A stretch of DNA of 5,226 nucleotides from Pleurocapsa sp. MO_226.B13 (GTDB lineage Bacteria > Cyanobacteriota > Cyanobacteriia > Cyanobacteriales > Xenococcaceae). Positions within the stretch are counted from its first letter, which is position 1. Each line of letters opens with the position of its first letter. Location of the stretch: positions 1 to 5,226 of the forward strand of contig JASJEI010000527.1 of NCBI GenBank assembly GCA_030064795.1, read 5' to 3'. Of this stretch, positions 1 to 5,226 are shown piece by piece. Under the pieces are notes generated by a model. The model did no database searches and was not told where the DNA came from. It saw only the letters and a list, made by a program, of their open reading frames with translations. Made by a program: the position numbers and the translations under genes.

Positions 1-6
1 ACATGG

Positions 7-30
7 CTTTTGAGGTTCCCTCAAAAGTTT
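7..30 (+). terminator. Hairpin at left edge, possible intrinsic terminator
   Basis: A perfect 9-bp stem (CTTTTGAGG at 7-15 with CCTCAAAAG at 19-27) closes a 3-nt loop and is followed on the plus strand by TTT and then AAATT. The compact stem fits an intrinsic terminator for a plus-strand gene ending just left of the window. The T tract is short and the stem only moderately GC-rich, so it may be just a small palindromic repeat. No coding frame is convincing between here and 269. Confidence 0.35.
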
Positions 31-98
31 AAATTGTCCGCGCAAAGAGAGTTGTTTGTTTGGCGTTGTTCAGTTGAATCTATTGAACTATTTTAGGC

Positions 99-128
99 TT
101 GACACGCTAGTAGGGTGGGCATTTTAAT
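99..128 (+). promoter_or_regulatory. Possible sigma-70 promoter pointing toward the hicAB 3' end
   Basis: An exact TTGACA box (99-104) is followed after 18 nt by TTTAAT (123-128), one mismatch from the -10 consensus. The -10 lies inside the first 73-bp repeat and the -35 lies outside it, so the second repeat copy lacks the pair. No plus-strand gene follows. A transcript from here would run through the repeat and then antisense to hicB and hicA. This is seen by pattern only, and an 18-nt spacer is slightly long. Confidence 0.28.
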
Positions 129-182
129 AAATTAAATCCCCGAAATCTTCTAAAGTAATGCCCACCAATTATTGCGATCGCT
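110..182. repeat. 73-bp structured repeat, copy 1 (left of hicAB)
   Basis: This unit runs from GTAGGGTGGGC to GCGATCGCT and matches 801-873 at 68 of 73 positions without gaps; similarity stops abruptly at both edges. It contains a 10-bp perfect inverted repeat, GGTGGGCATT (114-123) and AATGCCCACC (157-166), around a 33-nt AT-rich centre, then a tail ending in a HIP1 octamer. All five differences fall in the centre, none in the arms or tail. Sequences starting GTAGGGTGGGCA and ending TGCCCACC are, from memory, common dispersed repeats in cyanobacteria. It resembles a REP- or MITE-like element and has no coding capacity. Confidence 0.85.
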
Positions 183-205
183 CAGCGTCCCTTTTGGACG
201 ATCGC
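174..205. repeat. HIP1-based imperfect hairpin
   Basis: GCGAT (174-178) pairs with ATCGC (201-205), and inside it CGTCC (186-190) pairs with GGACG (196-200) around a 5-nt loop, leaving a 7-nt bulge (179-185). The left arm uses the HIP1 octamer that ends repeat copy 1. It may form a larger folded unit with that repeat, and no function can be assigned. Copy 2 does not share the inner stem. Confidence 0.4.
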
Positions 206-211
206 ATTATA

Positions 212-240
212 CCAATTCTTCGATTACATTTTAGAATTGG
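212..240 (-). terminator. Inverted repeat downstream of hicB, possible terminator
   Basis: CCAATTCT (212-219) and AGAATTGG (233-240) are perfect 8-bp arms around a 13-nt loop, about 30 nt past the hicB stop codon. The position suits a 3' end for the hicA-hicB transcript. The stem is AT-rich and the following minus-strand bases (TATAATGC) are not a real T run, so it could equally be one of the TTATACCAATTC-type dispersed repeats seen in cyanobacteria. Confidence 0.3.
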
Positions 241-269
241 AAGTGCGATCGCGTCGCCCAAGACATAAA

Positions 270-488
270 CTATGCAGAAACTAACTTAACTACTGGTAAA
301 GCTTTTCCTTTTTCTTGATATATTTCCACTAACATATCCATCACTTCCACAGCGTTTTGCAAGGCCTCCTGATAAGTTTTGCCATGAGTTACCCATTGCT
401 GTTCGTCTTTAAAGTCTGGTAGAGATACCAAGAAACAATTATCTTCATCACTCCATTGAATTATTATTCTGTATTTAAGACTATTCAT
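270..488 (-). CDS. hicB: HicB-type antitoxin (short form)
   Basis: This 72-residue protein is the expected antitoxin that binds and blocks the HicA mRNA interferase. Family hallmarks are visible: an opening strand YRIIIQWSDEDNCFLVSLPDF (residues 6-26), then HGKTYQEALQNAVEVMDMLVE (35-55) and a closing LP motif (64-65), which together make the partial RNase H-like HicB fold. The protein ends right after this fold, so the C-terminal ribbon-helix-helix or helix-turn-helix DNA-binding domain of longer HicB proteins is absent. Its ATG overlaps the end of hicA by 8 nt (ATGAATAG), so translation is probably coupled. No strong Shine-Dalgarno sequence precedes it. How such a short HicB would repress its operon is unclear from sequence. 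The assignment rests on both its own motifs and the adjoining hicA. Confidence 0.9.
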   Translation of the reverse strand: MNSLKYRIIIQWSDEDNCFLVSLPDFKDEQQWVTHGKTYQEALQNAVEVMDMLVEIYQEKGKALPVVKLVSA

Positions 489-690
489 TGGCTTTGGCTT
501 CTTCTATTGCTGCTTCGACTCGTTTATCTTGATATCTTTGAGCATCTTTGCCGTCCTTACCAGAAAGAATAACATTTTGTTCTACATTGGGATGTTCCCA
601 AACAGTATGACTCCCTTTTCCTCTATCTTTGAGGAGAGTAAAACCAGCTTTCTGTAACATTAATTTTAACTCACGTATTTTCTTAGGCAA
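481..690 (-). CDS. hicA: HicA-type mRNA interferase toxin
   Basis: HicA toxins are small dsRBD-like ribonucleases that cut mRNA until neutralised by HicB. This 69-residue protein shows the family pattern: PKKIRELKLMLQKAGF (2-17), then DRGKGSHTVWEHP (22-34) with the catalytic histidine in GSH (His28), and VILSGKDGKDAQRY (40-53), which matches the family's second strand block. It is full length with the catalytic His intact, so it is probably active. The start is TTG: an in-frame TGA lies 11 codons upstream and no ATG or GTG intervenes, while the next ATG (codon 11, 658-660) would remove the conserved PKKIREL segment. There is no clear ribosome binding site, which would keep toxin output low. 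It precedes and overlaps hicB, the classical hicAB order. Confidence 0.92.
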   Translation of the reverse strand: MPKKIRELKLMLQKAGFTLLKDRGKGSHTVWEHPNVEQNVILSGKDGKDAQRYQDKRVEAAIEEAKANE

Positions 691-728
691 ATTTATTTGG
701 TATTTATAGACTGCATATTTTCACAAAT

Positions 729-734
729 AGTATA
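729..734 (-). promoter_or_regulatory. Candidate -10 box of the hicAB operon
   Basis: On the minus strand TATACT lies 38 nt upstream of the hicA TTG start. No acceptable -35 box is found 16-18 nt further upstream, as is common in cyanobacteria. The box overlaps a 6-bp GTATAC palindrome (730-735), too short to call an operator. It is placed by pattern and position only. Confidence 0.3.
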
Positions 735-800
735 CACGAAACTTTTCAGGCGATCGCTCGTTCCTCATTATCTGCAACAAGTGCATCAAAAAAATTAACC

Positions 801-873
801 GTAGGGTGGGCATTTTAATAAATTAATTACCTGAAGTCTTCTAGAGTAATGCCCACCAATTATTGCGATCGCT
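801..873. repeat. 73-bp structured repeat, copy 2 (right of hicAB)
   Basis: This is the second copy of the 110-182 element, in the same orientation. Its arms GGTGGGCATT (805-814) and AATGCCCACC (848-857) and its HIP1 tail are unchanged; the five substitutions lie between the arms. It sits between the upstream region of hicA and the 3' end of the membrane protein gene. The remaining bases of the 691-969 gap contain two further HIP1 octamers (750, 911) and a weak GCGAT/ATCGC hairpin (895-912), and no gene that I can support. Confidence 0.85.
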
Positions 874-969
874 TTTTACAAAATGATATATCGAGCGATA
901 GTTTCAGATCGCGATCGCATTTCTCACAGTCTACAGATCGTACTATAAATTATGTTCTGAATATATTTG

Positions 970-1587
970 CTAACCAAATAATATTTTTTGCATTATTAGA
1001 CTTTTAATTACATTTGCAAAAATAGCAGTAAACAAAGTGTATCTTATGTAAGTTGAAAATTCATATTTTGCATAACCTGTATACAAAAGGATAAATACTG
1101 GAACAGTAAAAAACCATAAAATTCCTGTAATAAATGGCAAAAAATTTAGATATTTTGATGAAATCGAGTTTGCAATAACTAGTTTTTGCATCCAGCCTAA
1201 CACAAATCCTGTTCCAAACAAAGAGACAATTGTAACAATAAATGCTAGCCATAAATCTTCAGGAGGGGAACTGGACTTTCCTACTAAAGGAACAATAGAA
1301 GCATTTCTCCACCAAAAATAAAAAGCACAATAAAAACCTAATATTAGAAGAAAACAACAAAATATTCCACCCAGTATAGTAACCCAACCCCAGTCATAAG
1401 CATTATTAACATAAGGCTTTAATAGCTGCCATTGTAATAAACTTAATAAAATCCAATAAATAACTAACAAAAGTCCAATCGATTGGGTTGACCCAGTACC
1501 ATTTATTCCAAATGATTTTCTAGCAATGGTTGCTGCAATTATCGAACACAGTGACGAGCCTATAGACCATAAAAAAATAAAAGCCAA
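970..1587 (-). CDS. Hypothetical multi-pass membrane protein
   Basis: I do not recognise this 205-residue protein by name. It is strongly hydrophobic, with about six membrane segments near residues 3-22, 36-55, 67-93, 111-133, 147-171 and 182-200, so it should sit in the plasma or thylakoid membrane. Two stretches resemble each other loosely: LQWQLLKPYVNNAYDWGWVTILGG (split here as residues 51-64 and 65-74) and GWMQKLVIANSISSKYLNF running on to FITGILWF (131-159). This recalls a family of cyanobacterial hypothetical membrane proteins with repeated Q-W-L-x-L blocks, from memory only. The TTG start at 1587 is the only candidate: Met does not recur until residue 133, and no ribosome binding site is visible. 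An out-of-frame ATG at 1604-1602 would join this frame if the T6 run at 1595-1600 had one more base, so the true N-terminus may be a few residues longer. The base composition is AT-rich. Confidence 0.7.
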   Translation of the reverse strand: MAFIFLWSIGSSLCSIIAATIARKSFGINGTGSTQSIGLLLVIYWILLSLLQWQLLKPYVNNAYDWGWVTILGGIFCCFLLILGFYCAFYFWWRNASIVPLVGKSSSPPEDLWLAFIVTIVSLFGTGFVLGWMQKLVIANSISSKYLNFLPFITGILWFFTVPVFILLYTGYAKYEFSTYIRYTLFTAIFANVIKSLIMQKILFG

Positions 1588-1640
1588 AATATTATTTTTT
1601 GCATTTCTATGTAATAGCTATACATTAATTTTTCAACTAG

Positions 1641-1646
1641 AGTATA
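1641..1646 (-). promoter_or_regulatory. Weak candidate -10 box for the membrane protein gene
   Basis: TATACT on the minus strand lies 53 nt upstream of the TTG start and about 36 nt upstream of the alternative ATG at 1604. The hexamer 17 nt further up (CATTAT) is not a -35 box. The surrounding DNA is very AT-rich, so chance matches are expected. Confidence 0.2.
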
Positions 1647-1810
1647 GTTTGTATGTGAATGAAATAATGATATTAAGTGGGCAGTTCTATTTTTGGTCTT
1701 GTGTTCTAGAATTCTCTTATGCATCTGTTTCTACTTGCAGATTCAATTTTGCGATCGCCTTATCCACTACATCAGAAATAACCAATTAGCAAGAGCGACG
1801 GCAATGAATA

Positions 1811-1816
1811 TACAAT
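1811..1816 (+). promoter_or_regulatory. Weak candidate -10 box for valS
   Basis: TACAAT, in the context ATATACAATAAG, sits 38 nt upstream of the valS ATG and differs from consensus at two positions. No -35 match stands at the usual distance. The rest of the 1588-1854 spacer shows no attenuator, T-box or other RNA element that I can support. Confidence 0.22.
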
Positions 1817-1854
1817 AAGAAATTGCTGAAAATACCTACTCCTTTGCTAGTCAC

Positions 1855-4674
1855 ATGACCGCAACTGAAACGAATCTCTCTACTCAATACGATCCGAAAC
1901 AAACCGAAGCTAAGTGGCAACAATACTGGACGGAACGGGAAGTATTCAAAGCCGATCCCGACCATCCTGGCGAACCTTATTGCATTGTCATTCCCCCGCC
2001 CAACGTTACGGGGAGTCTGCATATGGGACACGCTTTTGAAAGTGCCTTGATCGATACTTTGATTCGCTACCATCGCATGATTGGGTACAATACCTTGTGG
2101 TTGCCTGGGACGGATCACGCCAGTATTGCGGTGAGTACCATTGTGGACAAGCAAATTAAGGCGGAAGGTAAAACCCGTCAGGATGTTGGCAGAGAAGCAT
2201 ATTTAAAACAGGCTTGGGAGTGGAAAGAGAAATCCGAAAGCACGATTATTAACCAGTTAAAGAGTTTGGGGGTATCTGCTGACTGGACAAGAGAAAGATT
2301 TACCATGGATGAGGGTTTGTCCCAGGCGGTGAAGACGGCTTTTGTCAAGCTTTACGAGGAAGGGCTGATCTATCGCGGGAATTACTTGGTTAACTGGTGT
2401 CCCGAATCTCTTTCGGCGGTATCGGACTTGGAAGCGGAAAATAAAGAGGTAGATGGGCATCTGTGGCACTTCCGCTATCCTTTAACCGATCGCAGTGGTT
2501 ATTTAGAGGTGGCTACTACTCGCCCCGAAACCATGTTGGGGGATACGGGAGTAGCGGTAAATCCTAACGACGATCGCTATAAAGATTTAATTGGTAAAAC
2601 GGTAACATTGCCCATCGTCGGGCGAGAAATTCCGATTATTGGCGATGAATTTGTCGAGATGGACTTTGGGACTGGTTGCGTTAAGGTAACTCCCGCCCAC
2701 GATCCGAATGACTTTGAGATGGGACAACGCCATAACTTGCCGATGATTAACATCATGAATAAGGATGGTAGTCTCAACGAGAATGCAGGGGAGTTTCAGG
2801 GACAGGATCGTTTTGTTGCCCGTAAGAATGTAGTCAAGAAACTAGAAGAGTTAGGTAATCTAGTAAAAATTGAAGACTATCGTCATAGCGTCCCTTATAG
2901 CGATCGCGGCAAAGTCCCGATCGAACCTTTATTATCGACTCAGTGGTTTGTCAAAATCGAACCCTTGGCGCAGAAGGCTTTATCCTGTCTGGATAATGAG
3001 AATTCTCCCAACTACGTACCCGATCGCTGGAAGAAAGTTTATCGCGACTGGCTAGTTAAGATAAAAGACTGGTGTATCTCCCGTCAGCTATGGTGGGGTC
3101 ATCAAATTCCCGCTTGGTATGTAGTTTCGGAAACGGGGGGCGAGATTACCGATAATACTCCTTATATTGTCGCATACGATGAGGTAGAAGCTAAAGAAAA
3201 AGCGATCGCTCAATACGGAAATGATATTCAATTAGAGCAAGATCCCGATGTTCTAGATACCTGGTTTTCTTCTGGGTTGTGGCCCTTTTCGACGATGGGT
3301 TGGCCCCAGGATACGGCAGATCTCAAAACTTATTACCCTACTTCTACCCTGGTGACGGGCTTCGATATCATCTTCTTCTGGGTTGCGCGGATGACGATGA
3401 TGGCGGGACATTTTACCGATAAGATGCCCTTTAAAGATGTTTATATTCACGGCTTAGTCTTGGATGAAAACGGACAAAAGATGTCCAAATCGAAGAATAA
3501 CGGCATCGATCCGCTATTGATGATCGATAAATACGGTGCGGATGCGCTGCGCTATACCCTAATTACTAAAGTTGCTGGCGCAGGACAAAATATCAGCTTT
3601 GATTATGACAGGAAAAAACAAGAATCTTCGACCGTAGAAGCTTCTCGTAATTTCGCTAACAAGCTGTGGAATGCTTCGCGGTTTGTGATGATGAACTTGA
3701 AGGGTAAAACACCCCAAGAGTTAGGACAACCCGATACAGAATCTTTGGAATTAGACGACAAGTGGATCTTGTCACGTTTTTATCAAACCGTTGGACAAAC
3801 TAGAAACAACATTGAGGCATATGGCTTAGGGGAAGCAGCCAAAGGCTTGTATGAATTTATCTGGAATGATTTCTGTGACTGGTATATTGAACTAGTTAAA
3901 ACTCGTCTGTGGCAAGATGAAGGTTCGACTTCTCGCCAGACGGCACAACAGACATTAGCTTATGTCTTAGAAGGAATTTTAAAACTACTTCATCCTTTTA
4001 TGCCTCATATTACTGAGGAAATTTGGCAGACTCTAACCCAACAGCCCGCCTTAGATCCCCAACTCGCGCATTCCCTTGCGCCTTCGGACGATATTATACC
4101 CTTGTGGTACGCGGGGTCGCTCGCCAACTCTGGAGATCCAGCTAAAACCCTAGCATTACAAACTTATCCCGAAGTGGCAGGAGATTTAATCGATCGCCAG
4201 TTAGAACAAAACTTTGACTTACTCTTTAATATTATCGGCACTATCCGCAACCTGCGTGCGGAGTCGGTAATTAAACCAGGAGAAAAAATTAAAGTCATAC
4301 TGCAAACCGATAGCCAGGAAGAAATTGAGTTACTTAAATCTACCCAAAGCTATATCAAAGATATTGCCAAGGTAGGAAAATTAGTAATTACCTCTAGCAT
4401 TGAAGATCCAGGACAGGTAATTGCAGGGGTAACGGGTACGGTACAGGTATTGATTCCCCTAACTGGTTTAGTAGATATACCCGCATTAAGGGCTAAATTG
4501 CAGAAAAAACTAGACAAAGTTGAAAAAGATCTTAAATCTTTAACTGGACGTTTAAATAATCCAGGTTTTGTTAACAAAGCACCAGAAAGCGTAATTCAAG
4601 GTGCGAGGAATGATTTGGCAGAAGCTCAAAAACAAGCAGAAATATTACGAGAACGTTTAGATCGATTAAAGTAA
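1855..4674 (+). CDS. valS: Valyl-tRNA synthetase (ValRS), class Ia
   Basis: This cytoplasmic enzyme activates valine with ATP, charges tRNA-Val and hydrolyses mischarged Thr-tRNA. The 939-residue product is complete. The Rossmann catalytic core carries the HIGH-type signature [13 protein letters not shown] (47-59) and KMSKS (542-546). The CP1 editing domain spans about 216-345, with [16 protein letters not shown] (220-235) and TPAHDPNDF (279-287). Other ValRS marks are [15 protein letters not shown] (405-419) and [12 protein letters not shown] (468-479). The anticodon-binding helical domain begins near 633 (DDKWILSRF), and the C-terminal tRNA-binding coiled coil covers about 872-939. Residues 731-763 look like an extra in-frame segment. 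I see no pair of membrane helices, so the CAAD membrane anchor known from some cyanobacterial synthetases seems absent. The ATG at 1855 is the first in-frame start after a TAA at 1816-1818 and has no strong Shine-Dalgarno sequence. The gene stands alone on this strand. Confidence 0.98.
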   Translation: MTATETNLSTQYDPKQTEAKWQQYWTEREVFKADPDHPGEPYCIVIPPPNVTGSLHMGHAFESALIDTLIRYHRMIGYNTLWLPGTDHASIAVSTIVDKQIKAEGKTRQDVGREAYLKQAWEWKEKSESTIINQLKSLGVSADWTRERFTMDEGLSQAVKTAFVKLYEEGLIYRGNYLVNWCPESLSAVSDLEAENKEVDGHLWHFRYPLTDRSGYLEVATTRPETMLGDTGVAVNPNDDRYKDLIGKTVTLPIVGREIPIIGDEFVEMDFGTGCVKVTPAHDPNDFEMGQRHNLPMINIMNKDGSLNENAGEFQGQDRFVARKNVVKKLEELGNLVKIEDYRHSVPYSDRGKVPIEPLLSTQWFVKIEPLAQKALSCLDNENSPNYVPDRWKKVYRDWLVKIKDWCISRQLWWGHQIPAWYVVSETGGEITDNTPYIVAYDEVEAKEKAIAQYGNDIQLEQDPDVLDTWFSSGLWPFSTMGWPQDTADLKTYYPTSTLVTGFDIIFFWVARMTMMAGHFTDKMPFKDVYIHGLVLDENGQKMSKSKNNGIDPLLMIDKYGADALRYTLITKVAGAGQNISFDYDRKKQESSTVEASRNFANKLWNASRFVMMNLKGKTPQELGQPDTESLELDDKWILSRFYQTVGQTRNNIEAYGLGEAAKGLYEFIWNDFCDWYIELVKTRLWQDEGSTSRQTAQQTLAYVLEGILKLLHPFMPHITEEIWQTLTQQPALDPQLAHSLAPSDDIIPLWYAGSLANSGDPAKTLALQTYPEVAGDLIDRQLEQNFDLLFNIIGTIRNLRAESVIKPGEKIKVILQTDSQEEIELLKSTQSYIKDIAKVGKLVITSSIEDPGQVIAGVTGTVQVLIPLTGLVDIPALRAKLQKKLDKVEKDLKSLTGRLNNPGFVNKAPESVIQGARNDLAEAQKQAEILRERLDRLK
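4045..4143 (+). other. GC-rich in-frame insert within valS (residues ~731-763)
   Basis: Between the conserved helix [15 protein letters not shown] (713-727) and the block LALQTYPE (766-773), ValRS proteins that I remember have only a short linker. Here about 33 residues rich in Pro, Ala, Ser and Asp intervene ([16 protein letters not shown] at 731-746, then IIPLWYAGS and LANSGDPAK). The DNA is richer in GC and uses codons such as GCG, TCG and GGG more than its flanks, and it includes a small GCGCA/TGCGC hairpin (4066-4070 and 4077-4081). This looks like a repeat element kept in frame. The boundaries are estimates. Confidence 0.4.
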
Positions 4675-4726
4675 CATTCAAAATCCCGTAATTATAGAAT
4701 ATCTGTCGATGAAACCGTAAAATCCT

Positions 4727-4754
4727 GTAGAGACGTAATATATTACGTCTCTAC
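4727..4754. repeat. 28-bp perfect palindrome (GTAGAGACG/CGTCTCTAC type)
   Basis: The 14-base half GTAGAGACGTAATA (4727-4740) is followed at once by its exact reverse complement (4741-4754), with no loop, and the symmetry stops at both ends. Palindromes with GTAGAGACG and CGTCTCTAC ends and a variable centre are, from memory, dispersed in many cyanobacterial genomes. It starts 53 nt after the valS stop. It could fold at the 3' end of the valS transcript, but no T run follows on either strand, so it is better called a repeat than an intrinsic terminator. Confidence 0.8.
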
Positions 4755-4788
4755 GATTAATTGGGCATCATAACAATCGAATTAATAA

Positions 4789-5007
4789 TCAATAACGAAA
4801 ACCCAATAGATTCCAATAATTCAGGAAAGGAATAAAACCCAAGGATGCGATCGCAACTAGAGCATAGTCTAGTTGTTCGATAAATGACCATTCAGAATTT
4901 AGCCAAGCAGAAACAGCAAAAACAGGCAATGCTACGGTTAGTAAAGAAGTTAGTAAAGGAATGCAAAGTAAGACAGTAACTATTTTACCCACATCCATCA
5001 GCCCCAC
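4789..5007 (-). pseudogene. C-terminal membrane-tail fragment, probably of a serine hydrolase
   Basis: The 72-codon frame from a GTG at 5007 encodes two membrane segments (about 8-35 and 46-64) and ends FIPFLNYWNLLGFRY. From memory, this closely resembles the C-terminal membrane tail of some serine hydrolases of the beta-lactamase class C type, which have a LVAIA..FI.FLNYWNLLGF ending; the catalytic part with its SxxK motif is missing. The frame stays open upstream to about 5070 without a good start, then meets a TGA. The 3' end of a probable transposase gene lies 74 nt upstream on the same strand. Together this suggests a gene whose 5' part was cut off by an insertion sequence. It could instead be a genuine small two-helix membrane protein starting at GTG 5007 or ATG 4998, the latter with a weak GGGG upstream. 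A HIP1 octamer (4847-4854) lies in frame, reading through VAIAS. Confidence 0.45.
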
Positions 5008-5081
5008 AAATGAAATACATATGAAATCGCTATTGAAAAGGGATGGAATAAGAGCAATCCAAGAAAAAAGTCATCCAATAG

Positions 5082-5226
5082 CTATGCAGTACTAACTGGG
5101 ATTTCAACAAACCATTTCTCTAATCCTGGTAAACGTTGAAACTGCTTCTCCAGCTCATTCATAGCTTTTTGAGACAATTTAACTCCAGTTTCATAAACCT
5201 GAGTCACCAATTTGACTACGGGGCGC
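5082..5226 (-). CDS. 3' end of a probable transposase gene (partial)
   Basis: The frame enters from the right edge and stays open for 47 codons to a TAG at 5084-5082. The peptide begins RPVVKLVTQVYETG, continues VKLSQKAMNELEKQFQRLPG and ends LEKWFVEIPVSTA. Codon use and the amphipathic, charged composition look like real protein. The pattern PVV-L-(x)n-Y-x-TGVKL-(x)n-AM-(x)n-E-(x)n-RLPGLEKWFV matches what I remember of C-termini of cyanobacterial DDE transposases (an ISAzo13- or IS630-like group). No catalytic residue is in view, so the family cannot be fixed. The gene's 5' portion lies beyond the window. If it is a transposase, the element's end should lie between about 5010 and 5081. Confidence 0.5.
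   Translation of the reverse strand, partial: RPVVKLVTQVYETGVKLSQKAMNELEKQFQRLPGLEKWFVEIPVSTA

Noticed and set aside
110..873. Two repeats with inverted arms as a CRISPR array
   Set aside because: There are only two copies, the unit is 73 bp, the spacing is hundreds of bases, and a complete operon lies between them.
1526..1789. Plus-strand open frame of 87 codons
   Set aside because: Its first part is antisense to the membrane protein gene, the rest is AT-rich spacer, the composition is not protein-like and it has no ribosome site.
1588..1854. T-box or other tRNA-sensing leader before valS
   Set aside because: No stem I, specifier loop or antiterminator pattern is visible, and T-boxes are not expected in cyanobacteria.
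1786..2154. Minus-strand open frame of 122 codons over the valS 5' end
   Set aside because: It lies mostly antisense to the highly conserved HMGH region of valS; the peptide is rich in Arg, His and Cys and shows no recognisable motif.
2257..3450. Several 60-70 codon open frames on either strand inside valS
   Set aside because: They are by-products of valS codon use; none has a start signal or a plausible protein pattern.
1855..4674. CAAD membrane-anchor domain in ValRS
   Set aside because: No pair of adjacent hydrophobic helices occurs in the protein; the extra segment at 731-763 is polar and proline-rich.
5041..5076. GGATG/CATCC pair as the terminal inverted repeat of the insertion sequence
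   Set aside because: Five base pairs is too short to distinguish from chance, and the other end of the element is outside the window.

Overview
The window comes from a cyanobacterium. The HIP1 octamer GCGATCGC occurs nine times in 5.2 kb (174, 245, 750, 865, 911, 1751, 2900, 3202, 4847), and the valyl-tRNA synthetase reads as a cyanobacterial one. AT-rich spacers, small palindromic repeats and a toxin-antitoxin pair suggest a repeat-rich genome. I cannot name the genus from sequence alone.

Layout. Positions 1-269 hold no gene. They contain a terminator-like hairpin at the left edge, one copy of a 73-bp structured repeat (110-182) and two further inverted repeats. Positions 270-690, minus strand, carry a HicA/HicB type II toxin-antitoxin operon: hicA first, then hicB overlapping it by 8 nt. 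A second, 93 % identical copy of the 73-bp repeat lies at 801-873, so the toxin-antitoxin pair sits between direct repeats. Positions 970-1587, minus strand, encode an unrecognised protein with about six membrane segments; its only usable start is a weak TTG. A 267-nt AT-rich spacer follows, where the transcripts of that gene and of valS diverge.

Positions 1855-4674, plus strand, carry the one essential gene here: valS, 939 codons, complete, with HMGH and KMSKS signatures, an editing domain and a C-terminal coiled coil. It seems to carry an in-frame, GC-rich insert of about 33 codons. Downstream are a perfect 28-bp palindrome of a dispersed cyanobacterial type (4727-4754), a short minus-strand frame that looks like the C-terminal membrane tail of a truncated serine hydrolase (4789-5007), and the 3' end of a probable transposase gene (5082-5226) running off the right edge. 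The last two are best explained as a gene cut by an insertion sequence.

The genes do not form one pathway. HicA and HicB act as a pair, and valS is an independent housekeeping gene. The right end and the repeat-flanked toxin-antitoxin pair are accessory DNA. I see no clear evidence of a new multi-gene system. The most interesting points are the repeat-flanked hicAB cassette, the insert in ValRS and the IS/serine hydrolase junction.
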